From Longicatena caecimuris (GTDB lineage Bacteria; Bacillota_I; Bacilli_A; Erysipelotrichales; Erysipelotrichaceae): a DNA stretch of 64,000 nt. Both the position numbers and the translations under genes were made by a program. This document shows, one piece after another, positions 45,701 to 54,589 of this stretch. The notes under the pieces are model-generated. The model was not told where the DNA came from and made no database searches. It saw only the letters and a list, made by a program, of their open reading frames with translations. Where the stretch lies: contig NZ_SMBP01000007.1 in assembly GCF_004341945.1 (NCBI RefSeq), forward strand, positions 1-64,000. The letters are read 5' to 3'. Position 1 is the first letter of the stretch, and every line of letters starts with the position of its first letter.

Positions 45701-46443
45701 GTGATACTTTGTTAGAAATTCGTCATTTAAAAAAACATTTTGGTTCTTTGGAAGTGTTAAAGGATATTGATTTTCACTGTGATAGCAATGAGGTTATTAC
45801 TATTATTGGTTCTAGCGGAAGTGGAAAATCAACGTTATTACGCTGTATCAATTTATTAGAAACACCGGATGCCGGTGAAATACTTTATCATGGTAAGGAT
45901 ATCTTAAAGGGTGAGTTGAATTTGAATGTTCATCGATCACATGTTGGTATGGTGTTTCAGTCATTTAATTTATTCAATAATAAAACGGTATTAGAAAACT
46001 GTATGCTAGGCCAGCTCAAGGTCTTGAAACGCAGTAAAGAAGAGGCGAAGGCAAAAGCGTTGGATAATCTGCGTAAGGTTGGTATGGAGATGTTTGCCAA
46101 TGCCAGCAGTATGCAGCTATCTGGCGGTCAGAAGCAGCGTGTGGCAATTGCTCGCGCTTTGTGTATGGATCCTGAAATCCTATTGTTTGATGAGCCAACC
46201 AGTGCATTAGATCCGGAAATGGTAGGTGATGTTCTGGATGTCATGAAACAATTGGCTAAAGATGGTTTAACCATGATCGTCGTAACACACGAAATGGCAT
46301 TTGCTCATGATATCAGTTCACGTGTCGTATTTATGGATCAAGGTGTTATTTGTGAGCAGGGAACACCGAGTGAGCTTTTTGAGCATCCACAAAATGAACG
46401 TACGAAAGCATTTTTAAAACGCTATCGATTACAAAAGCAATAA
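45697..46443 (+). CDS. Amino-acid ABC importer ATPase (GlnQ/HisP family)
   Basis: The 248-residue ATPase carries Walker [10 protein letters not shown] (near residue 36), Q-loop VFQSFNLF, signature LSGGQKQR, Walker [15 protein letters not shown] and switch His VVTHEM. All catalytic residues are present. It powers the importer described by the two preceding genes and is the last gene of the lysine-riboswitch operon. A terminator follows at 46498. Confidence 0.94.
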   Translation: MSDTLLEIRHLKKHFGSLEVLKDIDFHCDSNEVITIIGSSGSGKSTLLRCINLLETPDAGEILYHGKDILKGELNLNVHRSHVGMVFQSFNLFNNKTVLENCMLGQLKVLKRSKEEAKAKALDNLRKVGMEMFANASSMQLSGGQKQRVAIARALCMDPEILLFDEPTSALDPEMVGDVLDVMKQLAKDGLTMIVVTHEMAFAHDISSRVVFMDQGVICEQGTPSELFEHPQNERTKAFLKRYRLQKQ

Positions 46444-46497
46444 ATAAAAAAAGATAATCCAAAGGGAGCACTTAGTTCCTTTTGTCATCATGAATCT

Positions 46498-46536
46498 GTA
46501 GGGAAAAAGCACAACCGTGTAATCTCCCTACTTTTT
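46498..46536 (+). terminator. Terminator of the amino-acid importer operon
   Basis: GTAGGGA (46498-46504) pairs with TCCCTAC (46525-46531), then TTTTTC. A weaker AAAGGGA/TTCCTTT hairpin lies just before it. Confidence 0.7.
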
Positions 46537-46654
46537 CTATGACAACTTCAGTTTCGAGATGTTTGTAAATAATACGCGATGTTCCATTGCATTTTCACCT
46601 TGTATTCGTTACTATTAAATAGATGATACATGGAGAAAATACGAGGTTAGGAAC

Positions 46655-46952
46655 ATGCACAACAAGGAACTTTATTTAGAGATGATGTGCAGTTTTTTTA
46701 GGAAGGCTGTGAATAGGAGTGAATATACAAGCTTGACGATGCAATACTAGGGTTGTTTTCATGAAGACACATATCATCATGCGTGGATACTCGCTTTTTT
46801 ATGCAGTGTATTTGTACCAACAGCGCTTCTTTCTTCAGTTGTTTGTAATTGGAAGAAGCGGATAAATTCAAGATGTGGGCATTGATGTTTTAAGTGCGAT
46901 GTTCGGTTTGCAAATGCGCAAAAGGTATTTAGCTAAGAAACAGCATAAATAG
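46655..46952 (+). pseudogene. Decayed small membrane-protein gene (tentative)
   Basis: An ATG at 46655 with a good ribosome site (GAGG, nine bases upstream) opens 31 codons ending in TAG at 46748. The same frame continues past the stop with a hydrophobic stretch (WILAFLCSVFVPTALLSSVV). A different frame then encodes a natural-looking end (DVGIDVLSAMFGLQMRKRYL) that stops at 46952. This fits one gene of about 100 codons broken by one nonsense change and one frameshift. I do not recognise the family. The rest of the 530-base gap (46537-46654) shows nothing. Confidence 0.35.
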
Positions 46953-46973
46953 CAGATAGGGAGATGAGTAAGG

Positions 46974-47831
46974 ATGGATGTGCATACGATAGCACCAATT
47001 TTATTTCAAACAGTAAAAGCAGCCGGTGTTGTGGCAAGAAATTTACAGGCCAATATTCAAAACGAAGGGAAAACCATTGAACGTGAAGAACGAGAAAGTG
47101 ATGCACATTTTGCAATGAGAGAAGCGAAAACTAAGGTGGATGAGTTAGTACAGGAGATGCTGTTACAAAGTGTGTATCCTTATCTTGGTCATATGGTAAC
47201 TTTAGATGTGGAAGAGGATACACCCTCGTTGCGCTTATATCCAAAGCAGGATCATGCATATACCCTCATTATTGATCCAATTGATGGTACGTTGCCCTAC
47301 ATTCAGCAGGCGGATACCTATTCGATATGTGTGACTTTGCTGCAAGAACATGAGCCACTTATTGTAATTGTTTATTTTCCAGCACGTGATGTTTGCTATT
47401 CTTATGTTGAGGATGCTGGAACAATGTATTATGAACAGGCATCCTTAAAAACTTATGAACAGGGTGAAAAATTGACCTTTCCTTCGCAACCGCCAATGCC
47501 CAAATTACTGTTTAAGAATGCGCGGGTTCCTCAAGCGTTGGTAGAAAAAATGCAAGATGCGGGATATGAAGTGATCGATGATCAAGTGCATGGATGGAAC
47601 TGTCCTGCTGCAATACTGGCTTGTATGCGTTATGAAGCTATGGCGTATTGTTGCGCAAAGCGCAATTTGCGAGATGTCATGCTAGCGATGATCATGGCTA
47701 AGATGCAGCATGGATATGCTTATGATTTTAAAGGAAATCCCATCCTTTGGAATACACATGGTCGACAAGCGGAAATCGTTGTCAGCGGCTACGATTTAAC
47801 GGAATTCTTCAAGAAATTAGAGAGAAATTAA
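46974..47831 (+). CDS. Inositol monophosphatase-family protein (CysQ/IMPase-like)
   Basis: The 285-residue protein has the family core: EREERESDAH near 36, DVEEDTPS near 82 as the metal Glu, and IIDPIDGTLPYI near 102 as the metal Asp pair. The second metal motif, usually WDxAA, reads WNCPAA, with Asn for Asp, so activity is uncertain. The family dephosphorylates inositol phosphate, fructose bisphosphate or 3'-phosphoadenosine phosphate; the substrate here is unknown. The gene stands alone before a terminator. Confidence 0.75.
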   Translation: MDVHTIAPILFQTVKAAGVVARNLQANIQNEGKTIEREERESDAHFAMREAKTKVDELVQEMLLQSVYPYLGHMVTLDVEEDTPSLRLYPKQDHAYTLIIDPIDGTLPYIQQADTYSICVTLLQEHEPLIVIVYFPARDVCYSYVEDAGTMYYEQASLKTYEQGEKLTFPSQPPMPKLLFKNARVPQALVEKMQDAGYEVIDDQVHGWNCPAAILACMRYEAMAYCCAKRNLRDVMLAMIMAKMQHGYAYDFKGNPILWNTHGRQAEIVVSGYDLTEFFKKLERN

Positions 47832-47850
47832 ATTTAAAATATACAAAATG

Positions 47851-47878
47851 GAGAAAATTTACGCTTTTCTCTTTTTTT
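47851..47878 (+). terminator. Terminator after the IMPase-like gene
   Basis: GAGAAAA (47851-47857), TTTACGC, TTTTCTC (47865-47871), then TTTTTTT. Confidence 0.7.
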
Positions 47879-47909
47879 TATCGTATGACAGTATGGTAGG
47901 AGGTATGGC

Positions 47910-48374
47910 ATGGAAAAGATACATATACAAAAACAAATTACACAGCAAATTAAGAAAGAAATGCTGTTTTTGCAACGATATGCAGAAGAATTGCGGCTGC
48001 ATAGTGTCTTATATGAGGAAGATGGCAGGCATCTGCAAATTGAGGATGAGCTTGTGGATTATTTGCATTATACAAGAAGTGTCTTAGATTTACGAAATGA
48101 CTGTAAACAGAGGAAAGAGCCAGTCTTAAAAGCAATGGAGCAACGGAATTTGCGACATCTGCAGAAACAAAGTCGTGATCATCATGCATATCAATTGCTT
48201 CAAACGATTTTACAATTACCCAAGCAAGAGAAAGATCTATTGTTAGATATGTATGTCCGCGGCTTAGATCGCAGAATCATCATGCTGCATCAAGGAGATA
48301 TCGTAGAAAGCACATTATATCGTCGCTTGCAACGAGCGTATCAGCATGTATATGAACTTTTGCGCTATATGTAA
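47910..48374 (+). CDS. Small sigma-region-4-like protein of unknown role
   Basis: The 154-residue protein is helical and basic, with two coiled segments in the first 90 residues. The C-terminal part (about 100-154) reads like sigma region 4 or an ArpU/RinA-type phage late regulator: LPKQEKDLLLDMYVRGLDRR, then ESTLYRRLQRAYQHVYELL as a recognition helix. No phage genes are nearby. It might regulate transcription, but this is inference from a helix pattern. The ATG at 47910 follows GGAGGT. Confidence 0.6.
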   Translation: MEKIHIQKQITQQIKKEMLFLQRYAEELRLHSVLYEEDGRHLQIEDELVDYLHYTRSVLDLRNDCKQRKEPVLKAMEQRNLRHLQKQSRDHHAYQLLQTILQLPKQEKDLLLDMYVRGLDRRIIMLHQGDIVESTLYRRLQRAYQHVYELLRYM

Positions 48375-48548
48375 GATAGTTATTTTTTCAAAGGTGACAC
48401 TATGCAACTCTTAGGATTTCTTAAGGCTTTCTTACAAAGTTGTTAGCAGTCAATCTATTCCATATATGGAAAATATGATATAATACTTCTGTCAAAGCAG
48501 AAAAAGGTTAACTTTTTTTGTTTCTTGCGATAACAGGAGGGAATCAGA

Positions 48549-49628
48549 TTGGATAAACGAATTGTCATTAATATGCTTTCCAATGCCGATAAAGTGGAAG
48601 GCCAGGGAGTAGGAAGTGCTTATCTGGAACAGGTGAAACTAGTCAGCGAAGGCGCAAGTGATCTGTTCGATGTTCGCATCAACAGTGTGAAAAAAGCAGA
48701 TATCGTTCATTCTCATACGATAGAACCGCAGAATTATCTGCGTATGAAAAATAATAAAAATGCTAATGTATGTTATGTACATTTTTTACCTGATACCTTA
48801 GATGGCAGTATTCAATTGCCTAAGGCATTATTTCATGTATTCAAAAAATATGTTATAAGCTTCTATAAGACAGCCGATTATCTGATTGTTGTAAATCCGA
48901 CGTTTATGAAAGAATTGGAAACTTATGATATACCTAAAGAAAAGATGGTATATATTCCCAATTATGTGTCCAAGGAAGACTTTTATGAAAAAAGTGAAGA
49001 AGAACGTTTCGCTATACGTAAGAAATATGGCATTGCAGAAGATGCTTTTGTCGTTATTGGCGTTGGTCAGGTACAGACTCGTAAAGGGGTGCTGGACTTT
49101 ATTGAGGTTGCTAAAAAATTACCGCATATTCAATTCGTTTGGTGTGGTGGGTTCTCTTTTGGAAAGATTACCGATGGCTATGAAGAACTGAAAAAAGTCG
49201 TTGAAAATCCACCTGCAAATGTGAAATTTTTAGGCATCATTCCACGCAGTGAAATGAATGATATTTATAACATGAGCAATCTGTTATTCATGCCATCTTA
49301 TAATGAATTGTTTCCTATGTCCATCTTGGAAGCAGTGAATTTAAAACGCCCATTAGTCTTACGTAATTTGGAATTATATGAGGATATTTTATTTCATAAA
49401 TATCAATGTGGGGAATCCAATGAAGACTTTGTGATGTTGATTGACCGATTACAAAAGGATACGGCGTTTTATCAACAAAGCAGTGAGGATTCCGCTTATA
49501 TCAGTCAGTATTATTCAAAAGAAAATGTCTTGCAGATCTGGAAGGACTTTTATACAAGGGTTTATCAAGAGCAAGAAAGTGGGGAACTGCTGAGAAGACG
49601 CAAAGAAGAAAAGAAAGCGAAAAAATAA
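48549..49628 (+). CDS. Family 4 glycosyltransferase, probably glycolipid synthesis
   Basis: The 359-residue GT-B enzyme has an N-terminal acceptor domain, then VIGVGQVQTRKGVLDFIEVA (about 173-192) and the nucleotide-sugar site MPSYNELFPMSILEAVN (about 257-273) with the E-x7-E pattern. It resembles diacylglycerol glucosyltransferases that start glycolipid or lipoteichoic-acid anchors, an idea supported by the adjacent flippase-like gene and second glycosyltransferase. The TTG start at 48549 is chosen because GGAGGG lies seven bases upstream and no ATG is available nearby. A TATAAT box lies at 48479. Confidence 0.85.
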   Translation: MDKRIVINMLSNADKVEGQGVGSAYLEQVKLVSEGASDLFDVRINSVKKADIVHSHTIEPQNYLRMKNNKNANVCYVHFLPDTLDGSIQLPKALFHVFKKYVISFYKTADYLIVVNPTFMKELETYDIPKEKMVYIPNYVSKEDFYEKSEEERFAIRKKYGIAEDAFVVIGVGQVQTRKGVLDFIEVAKKLPHIQFVWCGGFSFGKITDGYEELKKVVENPPANVKFLGIIPRSEMNDIYNMSNLLFMPSYNELFPMSILEAVNLKRPLVLRNLELYEDILFHKYQCGESNEDFVMLIDRLQKDTAFYQQSSEDSAYISQYYSKENVLQIWKDFYTRVYQEQESGELLRRRKEEKKAKK

Positions 49629-49750
49629 GCAGTAATAACTGTCTGTTTTGCGCTTAAGGCATATCTTATATCTTTGTTGTTCATTATTTAAAAGATAGCG
49701 ATATGCTGTTGATCGCATTTGTTGAGCGGTCTTAAAAGCGAGGGATTAAG

Positions 49751-50818
49751 ATGAAAAATTCTGTAAAGAGTTATGTCCTGAATTTCCTGCTGATCATTGG
49801 GTTGACCGTTGTTGCCTTATGGTTTGCATTAAAGGATCATTATCAGGAGGTCATGACGCTGATCGGCGGTATGCACTGGTACTGGCTTGTGATCATTTTG
49901 CTGTGGGGAATTGCCTATGCCTGTGTGGTAGGCTGGATCTTAGCAGTATTTGCTAAAAGAAGTAAAAAAGATTATACCGTTTTACAAGGTATCGCAAATG
50001 GTTTTGTAGGTATCTTTTTCAGTGGTATCACACCTAGTGCAACCGGCGGACAATTTGCGCAAGCGTATATATTTAAGAAACAGGGGATTAAATTCAGTGA
50101 TGGTGCCAGTATCTTATGGGCTGATTTTATTGTCTATCAAACAACGATGATGCTGTATGTTACCATTTTGTTTCTGGCACGTTTTTCTCATTTTATGGCA
50201 ATCATCGGTCCATTGTTTTTTGGTATCTTATTGGGTTATCTTGTGAATGTATGTGTGATTGGTGTCTTGTGGACAATGGCGTTGTTTCCTCGATTATATG
50301 TGCGATTGTCACAAGGCTGTGTAAAGATTTTGGCAAAATTGCATATTGTAAAAAATAAAGAGAAGACATTAAGCAGCTGGACGGCACAGATGGAATCTTT
50401 CACTACAGAAATCAAAAAGATGCAGCATGAGAAAAAGATGATCTTACAGGCGGTTGTATTGAATATAGTACGAATGACGATACAATTTACATTGCCTTAC
50501 TTTATCATGAAAGCAATGGGGGTTTCTGTAGGGGCAGATCGTTTTATTGATTGTCTAGCACTTTCCAGTTTTGTCTTAATGGCCAATGCCTTTATCCCCA
50601 TACCCGGGGCGAGTGGAGGAACAGAATTGGTCTTTACGGCTTTATTTCAATCCGTAGTAAAACATGCAGCATTAGCAAGCGGCGTTATGATCCTATGGCG
50701 TTTTTCAACCTACCATGTTGTCATGCTGGTGGGGGCTGTCGTCTTCTTGTTCTTAAAACGGAAATATGATAGTGAAAAATGGATGAAAGAGGAAAAGGAG
50801 GTGGATGTATGCGAATAG
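49751..50818 (+). CDS. Flippase-like integral membrane protein (UPF0104/LPG synthase TM family)
   Basis: The 355-residue protein has about eight membrane helices. Family features are GFVGIFFSGITPSATGGQFA near 87-106 and the late motif FIPIPGASGGTELVFTALF near 280-298. The family includes the membrane half of MprF and AglD-like proteins. It lies between two glycosyltransferases, overlapping the second by ten bases. A role in moving a glycolipid across the membrane is likely from context only. Confidence 0.87.
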   Translation: MKNSVKSYVLNFLLIIGLTVVALWFALKDHYQEVMTLIGGMHWYWLVIILLWGIAYACVVGWILAVFAKRSKKDYTVLQGIANGFVGIFFSGITPSATGGQFAQAYIFKKQGIKFSDGASILWADFIVYQTTMMLYVTILFLARFSHFMAIIGPLFFGILLGYLVNVCVIGVLWTMALFPRLYVRLSQGCVKILAKLHIVKNKEKTLSSWTAQMESFTTEIKKMQHEKKMILQAVVLNIVRMTIQFTLPYFIMKAMGVSVGADRFIDCLALSSFVLMANAFIPIPGASGGTELVFTALFQSVVKHAALASGVMILWRFSTYHVVMLVGAVVFLFLKRKYDSEKWMKEEKEVDVCE

Positions 50819-52785
50819 GTTTATTCACCGATACATATACACCAGATATTAATGGAGTTGTATCCAGCATCGTTACTTTACAAAAAGAACTAGAAAAAAA
50901 CGGTCATGATGTTTTTGTTATTACCAATCATAAAGCAGCTCGCATGAAAAAAGAAGGCAATGTACTGCGCCTGCCTGGATTAGAATTAAAATGGCTGTAT
51001 GGGTATAAGTTGTCTACTCCATATCATTTTGCAGCACGTGATGAAGTGCGTAAAATGAATTTAGATGTAATACATGTGCATACGGAATTCGGTGTAGGTA
51101 TGTTTGCTCGCATCGTGGCAAAATATTTGAATATTCCAGTCGTAACGACATATCACACCATGTATGAGGATTATACGCATTATATCAATCGTTTTGATAT
51201 CGATGAAGTAGATAAGGTATCAAAAAAAGTGATATCAACCTTTTCAAGAGCGATATCAGATAGTGCACAGGCAGTTATATCACCAAGTGAGAAAACAAAA
51301 GAGACATTGCAGAAATATGGTGTTAAGACACCGATTTATGTGATTCCTACCGGCTTGAATTTTGAGAACTTTAATCGTGAATCCATTAACATGGAGAAGG
51401 TGAAGGAAATTCGGCATCAATATGGAATTGCCGATGATGATCATGTGATTACATTTGTTGGGCGCATTGCACCAGAAAAAAGTGTGGATATACCGATTGA
51501 AGGATTCCGTTATATAGATGATCCTAAAATTAAGCTGCTGATTGTTGGCGGTGGTCCACAGCTGGATGAATTGCAAGCGATGGTAAAAAAATACCATTTA
51601 GAAAACCATGTGATTTTCACTGATAAAAAGCCAAGAGAAGAAGTACCATATTATTATGCGTGTGCAGATTGCTTTGTGTCTGCATCCTTAACGGAAACAC
51701 AAGGCATGACATATATCGAAGCGCTGGCTTGTGAATTACCGGTTTTTGCTCGATGGGATGATGTTTTAAAAGATCTTGTTGTCGAAAACGACAGTGGCTT
51801 TTTATTTGATACACCGCAGGAATTTGCTCGCAAGCTAATAGCATTCTTTGCTTTACCACAAGATGAACGTGATGCTTTCCGCAAGCGTGCAAAAGCAAAA
51901 ATTGTAAAATACGATTCTAAGGTTTTTTATTCTAAGGTCATGTCAGTTTATTATCAGGCGATTGATGATTTTGAGGATGCATATGAAGTCGTAAAAATTA
52001 AGACATTAGATGATTATGTTCGCATTTATGTGGAAAACGATAAAGAAGATCAGCCAATTAAAATATTGATACGACTGGATGATTATTTCACCTATAAGAT
52101 TCGTCTGCATACAATGTTGGATCGTTATACCGTAGCGGATTTCCAACATAAGGAAATTCGTTTAGAAGCTTATCGTGCTGCTATTCGCAAATTACGTATA
52201 AAGGATTATACACGCAAAGAAATGATGTTGTATTTTAATCGTCTGCCAGGCTTAGGGAAAGAAGATGTTGAAATACTGCTGAATGAATTAGAAGAAAAAG
52301 GCTATATCAATGATCAGCGTTATGTATTGGATCGCTTGGATAGCATGCAGTTTTCATTGACCGGGAAAGGGAAGATTCGACGTACCTTGTTAAATAAGGG
52401 AATTGATCCTGAGATCATTGATCAGGCGTTAAACAATTTTGATGATGTACAAGAAGCAGATAAGGCTCGTAAAATGGCTGAAAAATTAATGAATAGTGTG
52501 AAAGATAAGTCGGCTGCTATGAAAAAGCAAACGATCATTCAAAAGTTGATTCGTCAGGGCTTTGATGGTGATTTGGCAAGATCGAGCGCAGAAGAACTTG
52601 ATTTTTCCGGTGTCGATGACAGCGAAGCATTAACGAAGACCATTCAAAAAGCGTTGCGTAATTATGCAAGGCGCTATCAGGGTGTTCAGTTGCGCAATAA
52701 GGTCATTGCATATTGTCTACAAAAGGGCTTTCGGCATGAAGATGTAATAGCAAAAATAGAAGAAATGGAGTGGCAAGATGAATAA
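50809..52785 (+). CDS. Fusion of a family 4 glycosyltransferase with a RecX domain
   Basis: The 658-residue protein has two unrelated parts. Residues 1-385 are a GT4 enzyme: IGLFTDTYTPDINGVVSSIV (diacylglycerol glucosyltransferase-like start), VGRIAPEKSVDIPIEGF, and ASLTETQGMTYIEALACELP with the E-x7-E pair. From about 395 to the end is a RecX protein: LEAYRAAIRKLRIKDYTRKE, EKGYINDQRYVLDRL, GKGKIRRTLLNKGIDPEII, then two more three-helix repeats. RecX normally binds RecA filaments and limits them. The reading frame is continuous, with no stop or obvious frameshift at the joint. The ATG at 50809 follows AAAGGAGGTGG. The next gene overlaps by eight bases. Confidence 0.92.
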   Translation: MRIGLFTDTYTPDINGVVSSIVTLQKELEKNGHDVFVITNHKAARMKKEGNVLRLPGLELKWLYGYKLSTPYHFAARDEVRKMNLDVIHVHTEFGVGMFARIVAKYLNIPVVTTYHTMYEDYTHYINRFDIDEVDKVSKKVISTFSRAISDSAQAVISPSEKTKETLQKYGVKTPIYVIPTGLNFENFNRESINMEKVKEIRHQYGIADDDHVITFVGRIAPEKSVDIPIEGFRYIDDPKIKLLIVGGGPQLDELQAMVKKYHLENHVIFTDKKPREEVPYYYACADCFVSASLTETQGMTYIEALACELPVFARWDDVLKDLVVENDSGFLFDTPQEFARKLIAFFALPQDERDAFRKRAKAKIVKYDSKVFYSKVMSVYYQAIDDFEDAYEVVKIKTLDDYVRIYVENDKEDQPIKILIRLDDYFTYKIRLHTMLDRYTVADFQHKEIRLEAYRAAIRKLRIKDYTRKEMMLYFNRLPGLGKEDVEILLNELEEKGYINDQRYVLDRLDSMQFSLTGKGKIRRTLLNKGIDPEIIDQALNNFDDVQEADKARKMAEKLMNSVKDKSAAMKKQTIIQKLIRQGFDGDLARSSAEELDFSGVDDSEALTKTIQKALRNYARRYQGVQLRNKVIAYCLQKGFRHEDVIAKIEEMEWQDE

Positions 52786-53731
52786 AACATTAGCAGAGCT
52801 TGAAGATGGTTTTCGTGGGGAAATCACGGTATTGCTACTTCAGGTAAATAAAGGCGTCACAGCGAAGGGAGCACCCTATCTGTCCTTTCAATTACAAGAT
52901 AAGACAGGCAGCATGGATGCGAAATATTGGAATGTTCCAGAGAACTTGTTATATGCTTATAAACCGGGAATGTTGGTTAAAGTGAGTGGTGATGTCTTAT
53001 GTCATCAAAAACAGCTTCAGTTTCGTGTAAATCACATGGAAGAAGTAAATGATGAAGAATATGATATTTGGAACTTTGTGAAGAGTGGACCAATTGCGAA
53101 AGATGAATTACAAAAAGAAATTACGGCTTATATAGCATCTATTCGAAATGAAGCCATTCATGCAATCACACAAGCGTTTATCACGGATTATGAAAAAGAT
53201 TTTTATACATATCCGGCAGCTATGAAAAATCATCATGATTTTGTGAGTGGCTTGGCAACCCATGTGTTAGGCATGCTGCATATGGCGGATGCTTTATGCA
53301 AGCAATACACATTGTTGAATCGTGATCTGTTGATTGCCGGAGTGATCTTACATGATATCGGAAAACTGATTGAATTAAGCGGAGCGGTTGTGACGGATTA
53401 TACCAAAGAAGGCAAATTGTTGGGACATATCAGTATTATGCAAAGCAAAGTGGAAGAAAAAGCAAAACAGCTTGGTTATACAGGGGAAGAGGTGCTGTTG
53501 CTGCGACATATGATCCTTGCTCATCATGGACAATACGCTTATGGATCTCCGGTGTTACCAATGATTCCAGAAGCGGAAATGCTGTACTTGCTGGATAATA
53601 TGGATGCACGTATGCAGTCAATGGAAAAGGCATTGGCACCAATAGAGCCAGGAGGCTTTACTCCGCGCATCTTTGCGATGGAAAATCGCTTTCTTTATAA
53701 AAGTACATTAGGGAATAACTCAAAAAAATGA
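52778..53731 (+). CDS. yhaM: 3'-5' exoribonuclease YhaM-family protein
   Basis: The 317-residue protein has an OB-fold nucleic-acid-binding domain (about 10-95; GAPYLSFQLQDKTGSMDAKY) followed by an HD phosphohydrolase domain (about 150-300). The HD residues are seen in HVLGMLHMAD, ILHDIGKLIEL and MILAHHGQYAYG. The length and order match YhaM/CBF1, an Mn-dependent enzyme that trims RNA and single-stranded DNA 3' ends. It overlaps the glycosyltransferase-RecX gene by eight bases, so nucleic-acid functions are transcribed together with glycolipid genes. Confidence 0.92.
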   Translation: MNKTLAELEDGFRGEITVLLLQVNKGVTAKGAPYLSFQLQDKTGSMDAKYWNVPENLLYAYKPGMLVKVSGDVLCHQKQLQFRVNHMEEVNDEEYDIWNFVKSGPIAKDELQKEITAYIASIRNEAIHAITQAFITDYEKDFYTYPAAMKNHHDFVSGLATHVLGMLHMADALCKQYTLLNRDLLIAGVILHDIGKLIELSGAVVTDYTKEGKLLGHISIMQSKVEEKAKQLGYTGEEVLLLRHMILAHHGQYAYGSPVLPMIPEAEMLYLLDNMDARMQSMEKALAPIEPGGFTPRIFAMENRFLYKSTLGNNSKK

Positions 53732-53748
53732 GTATTCCCTTTTTTTAC
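53710..53748 (+). terminator. Terminator overlapping the yhaM stop codon
   Basis: AGGGAATAACTC (53710-53721) pairs with GAGTATTCCCT (53730-53740), followed by TTTTTTT. One unpaired A in the 5' arm. Confidence 0.85.
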
Positions 53749-53874
53749 TTAAATAAATGCATATATAAGTATTTCAGTAAAATATGAAAAAACAGTTTTC
53801 CCTATCTATTTCTTTGTTAATTTGGTATAATTATGCATGAAAGAGGTTGTATACCGCAGCAGAAAGGAAAGCAT

Positions 53875-54576
53875 ATGAAAATCTTGACATTGAGTATCAT
53901 GATTGCCAATGAACTCAAAAACATGATAGAACAAGAGAATCTGAAAGAGGGAGATAAACTGCCTAGTGAACGAGATCTTTGTGAGAAATTAAATGTTCAG
54001 CGATTAACCCTTCGCAGTGGATTGCGGATTCTTTTACAAGAAGGAATCATAGTTTCAAAACAACGCAGCGGTTATTATGTCAATAAACCACGAGTAGAAA
54101 AGAATGTCTTCCATTTAGAATCGACCAGTGAAGCAATTTTTCAACAAGGTCTGAAAATGAAAATGAAATTATTACACTTGTCAAAAATGGAATTGAATAA
54201 ATATTTATCTGCGCATATGCGTTTGCCTTTAGGAACTAAAGTATATGAACTTCAGCGTTTACGTTATGTAGATGATGAGCCGATTTCTTTGGAGACAACG
54301 TACATTCCTATTGAGATCGTACCTGATCTTGAACATTACGATTTACAAGAACAAGCATTGTATGTAATATTGGAAACTGCTTATGATATTCATATTGATC
54401 ATAGTGAACAGGAAATTCTTGTCAGTACCGCTGATGATTTTGCGGCAATGTCGTTGCAGGTAGCAAAAGGTGAACAACTAGTGTTGCAACAGGGCTTGGC
54501 GTACGATACTAAAAATCGTCAGATTGAGTATACAGAAAGTCTGATGAAGATGGAACGCTTTGTTTATGTTAATTAG
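53875..54576 (+). CDS. GntR/UTRA-family transcriptional regulator 1
   Basis: The 233-residue protein has a GntR winged helix at about 5-70 (DKLPSERDLCEKLNVQRLTL, then RSGLRILLQEGIIVS) and a UTRA effector domain at about 85-230 (VYELQRLRYVDDEPISLETT, IPIEIVPDL). UTRA domains bind sugar phosphates or related metabolites. It starts a two-gene regulator block upstream of the PTS catabolic operon. The ATG at 53875 follows AAAGGAAA; a TATAAT box lies at 53824-53829. Confidence 0.9.
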   Translation: MKILTLSIMIANELKNMIEQENLKEGDKLPSERDLCEKLNVQRLTLRSGLRILLQEGIIVSKQRSGYYVNKPRVEKNVFHLESTSEAIFQQGLKMKMKLLHLSKMELNKYLSAHMRLPLGTKVYELQRLRYVDDEPISLETTYIPIEIVPDLEHYDLQEQALYVILETAYDIHIDHSEQEILVSTADDFAAMSLQVAKGEQLVLQQGLAYDTKNRQIEYTESLMKMERFVYVN

Positions 54577-54589
54577 GAGGATGTGATGT

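Noticed and set aside
48501-48518. Near-palindrome AAAAAGGTTAACTTTTTT as a terminator
   Set aside because: The arms leave no room for a loop, and it lies directly upstream of a gene with its own ribosome site.
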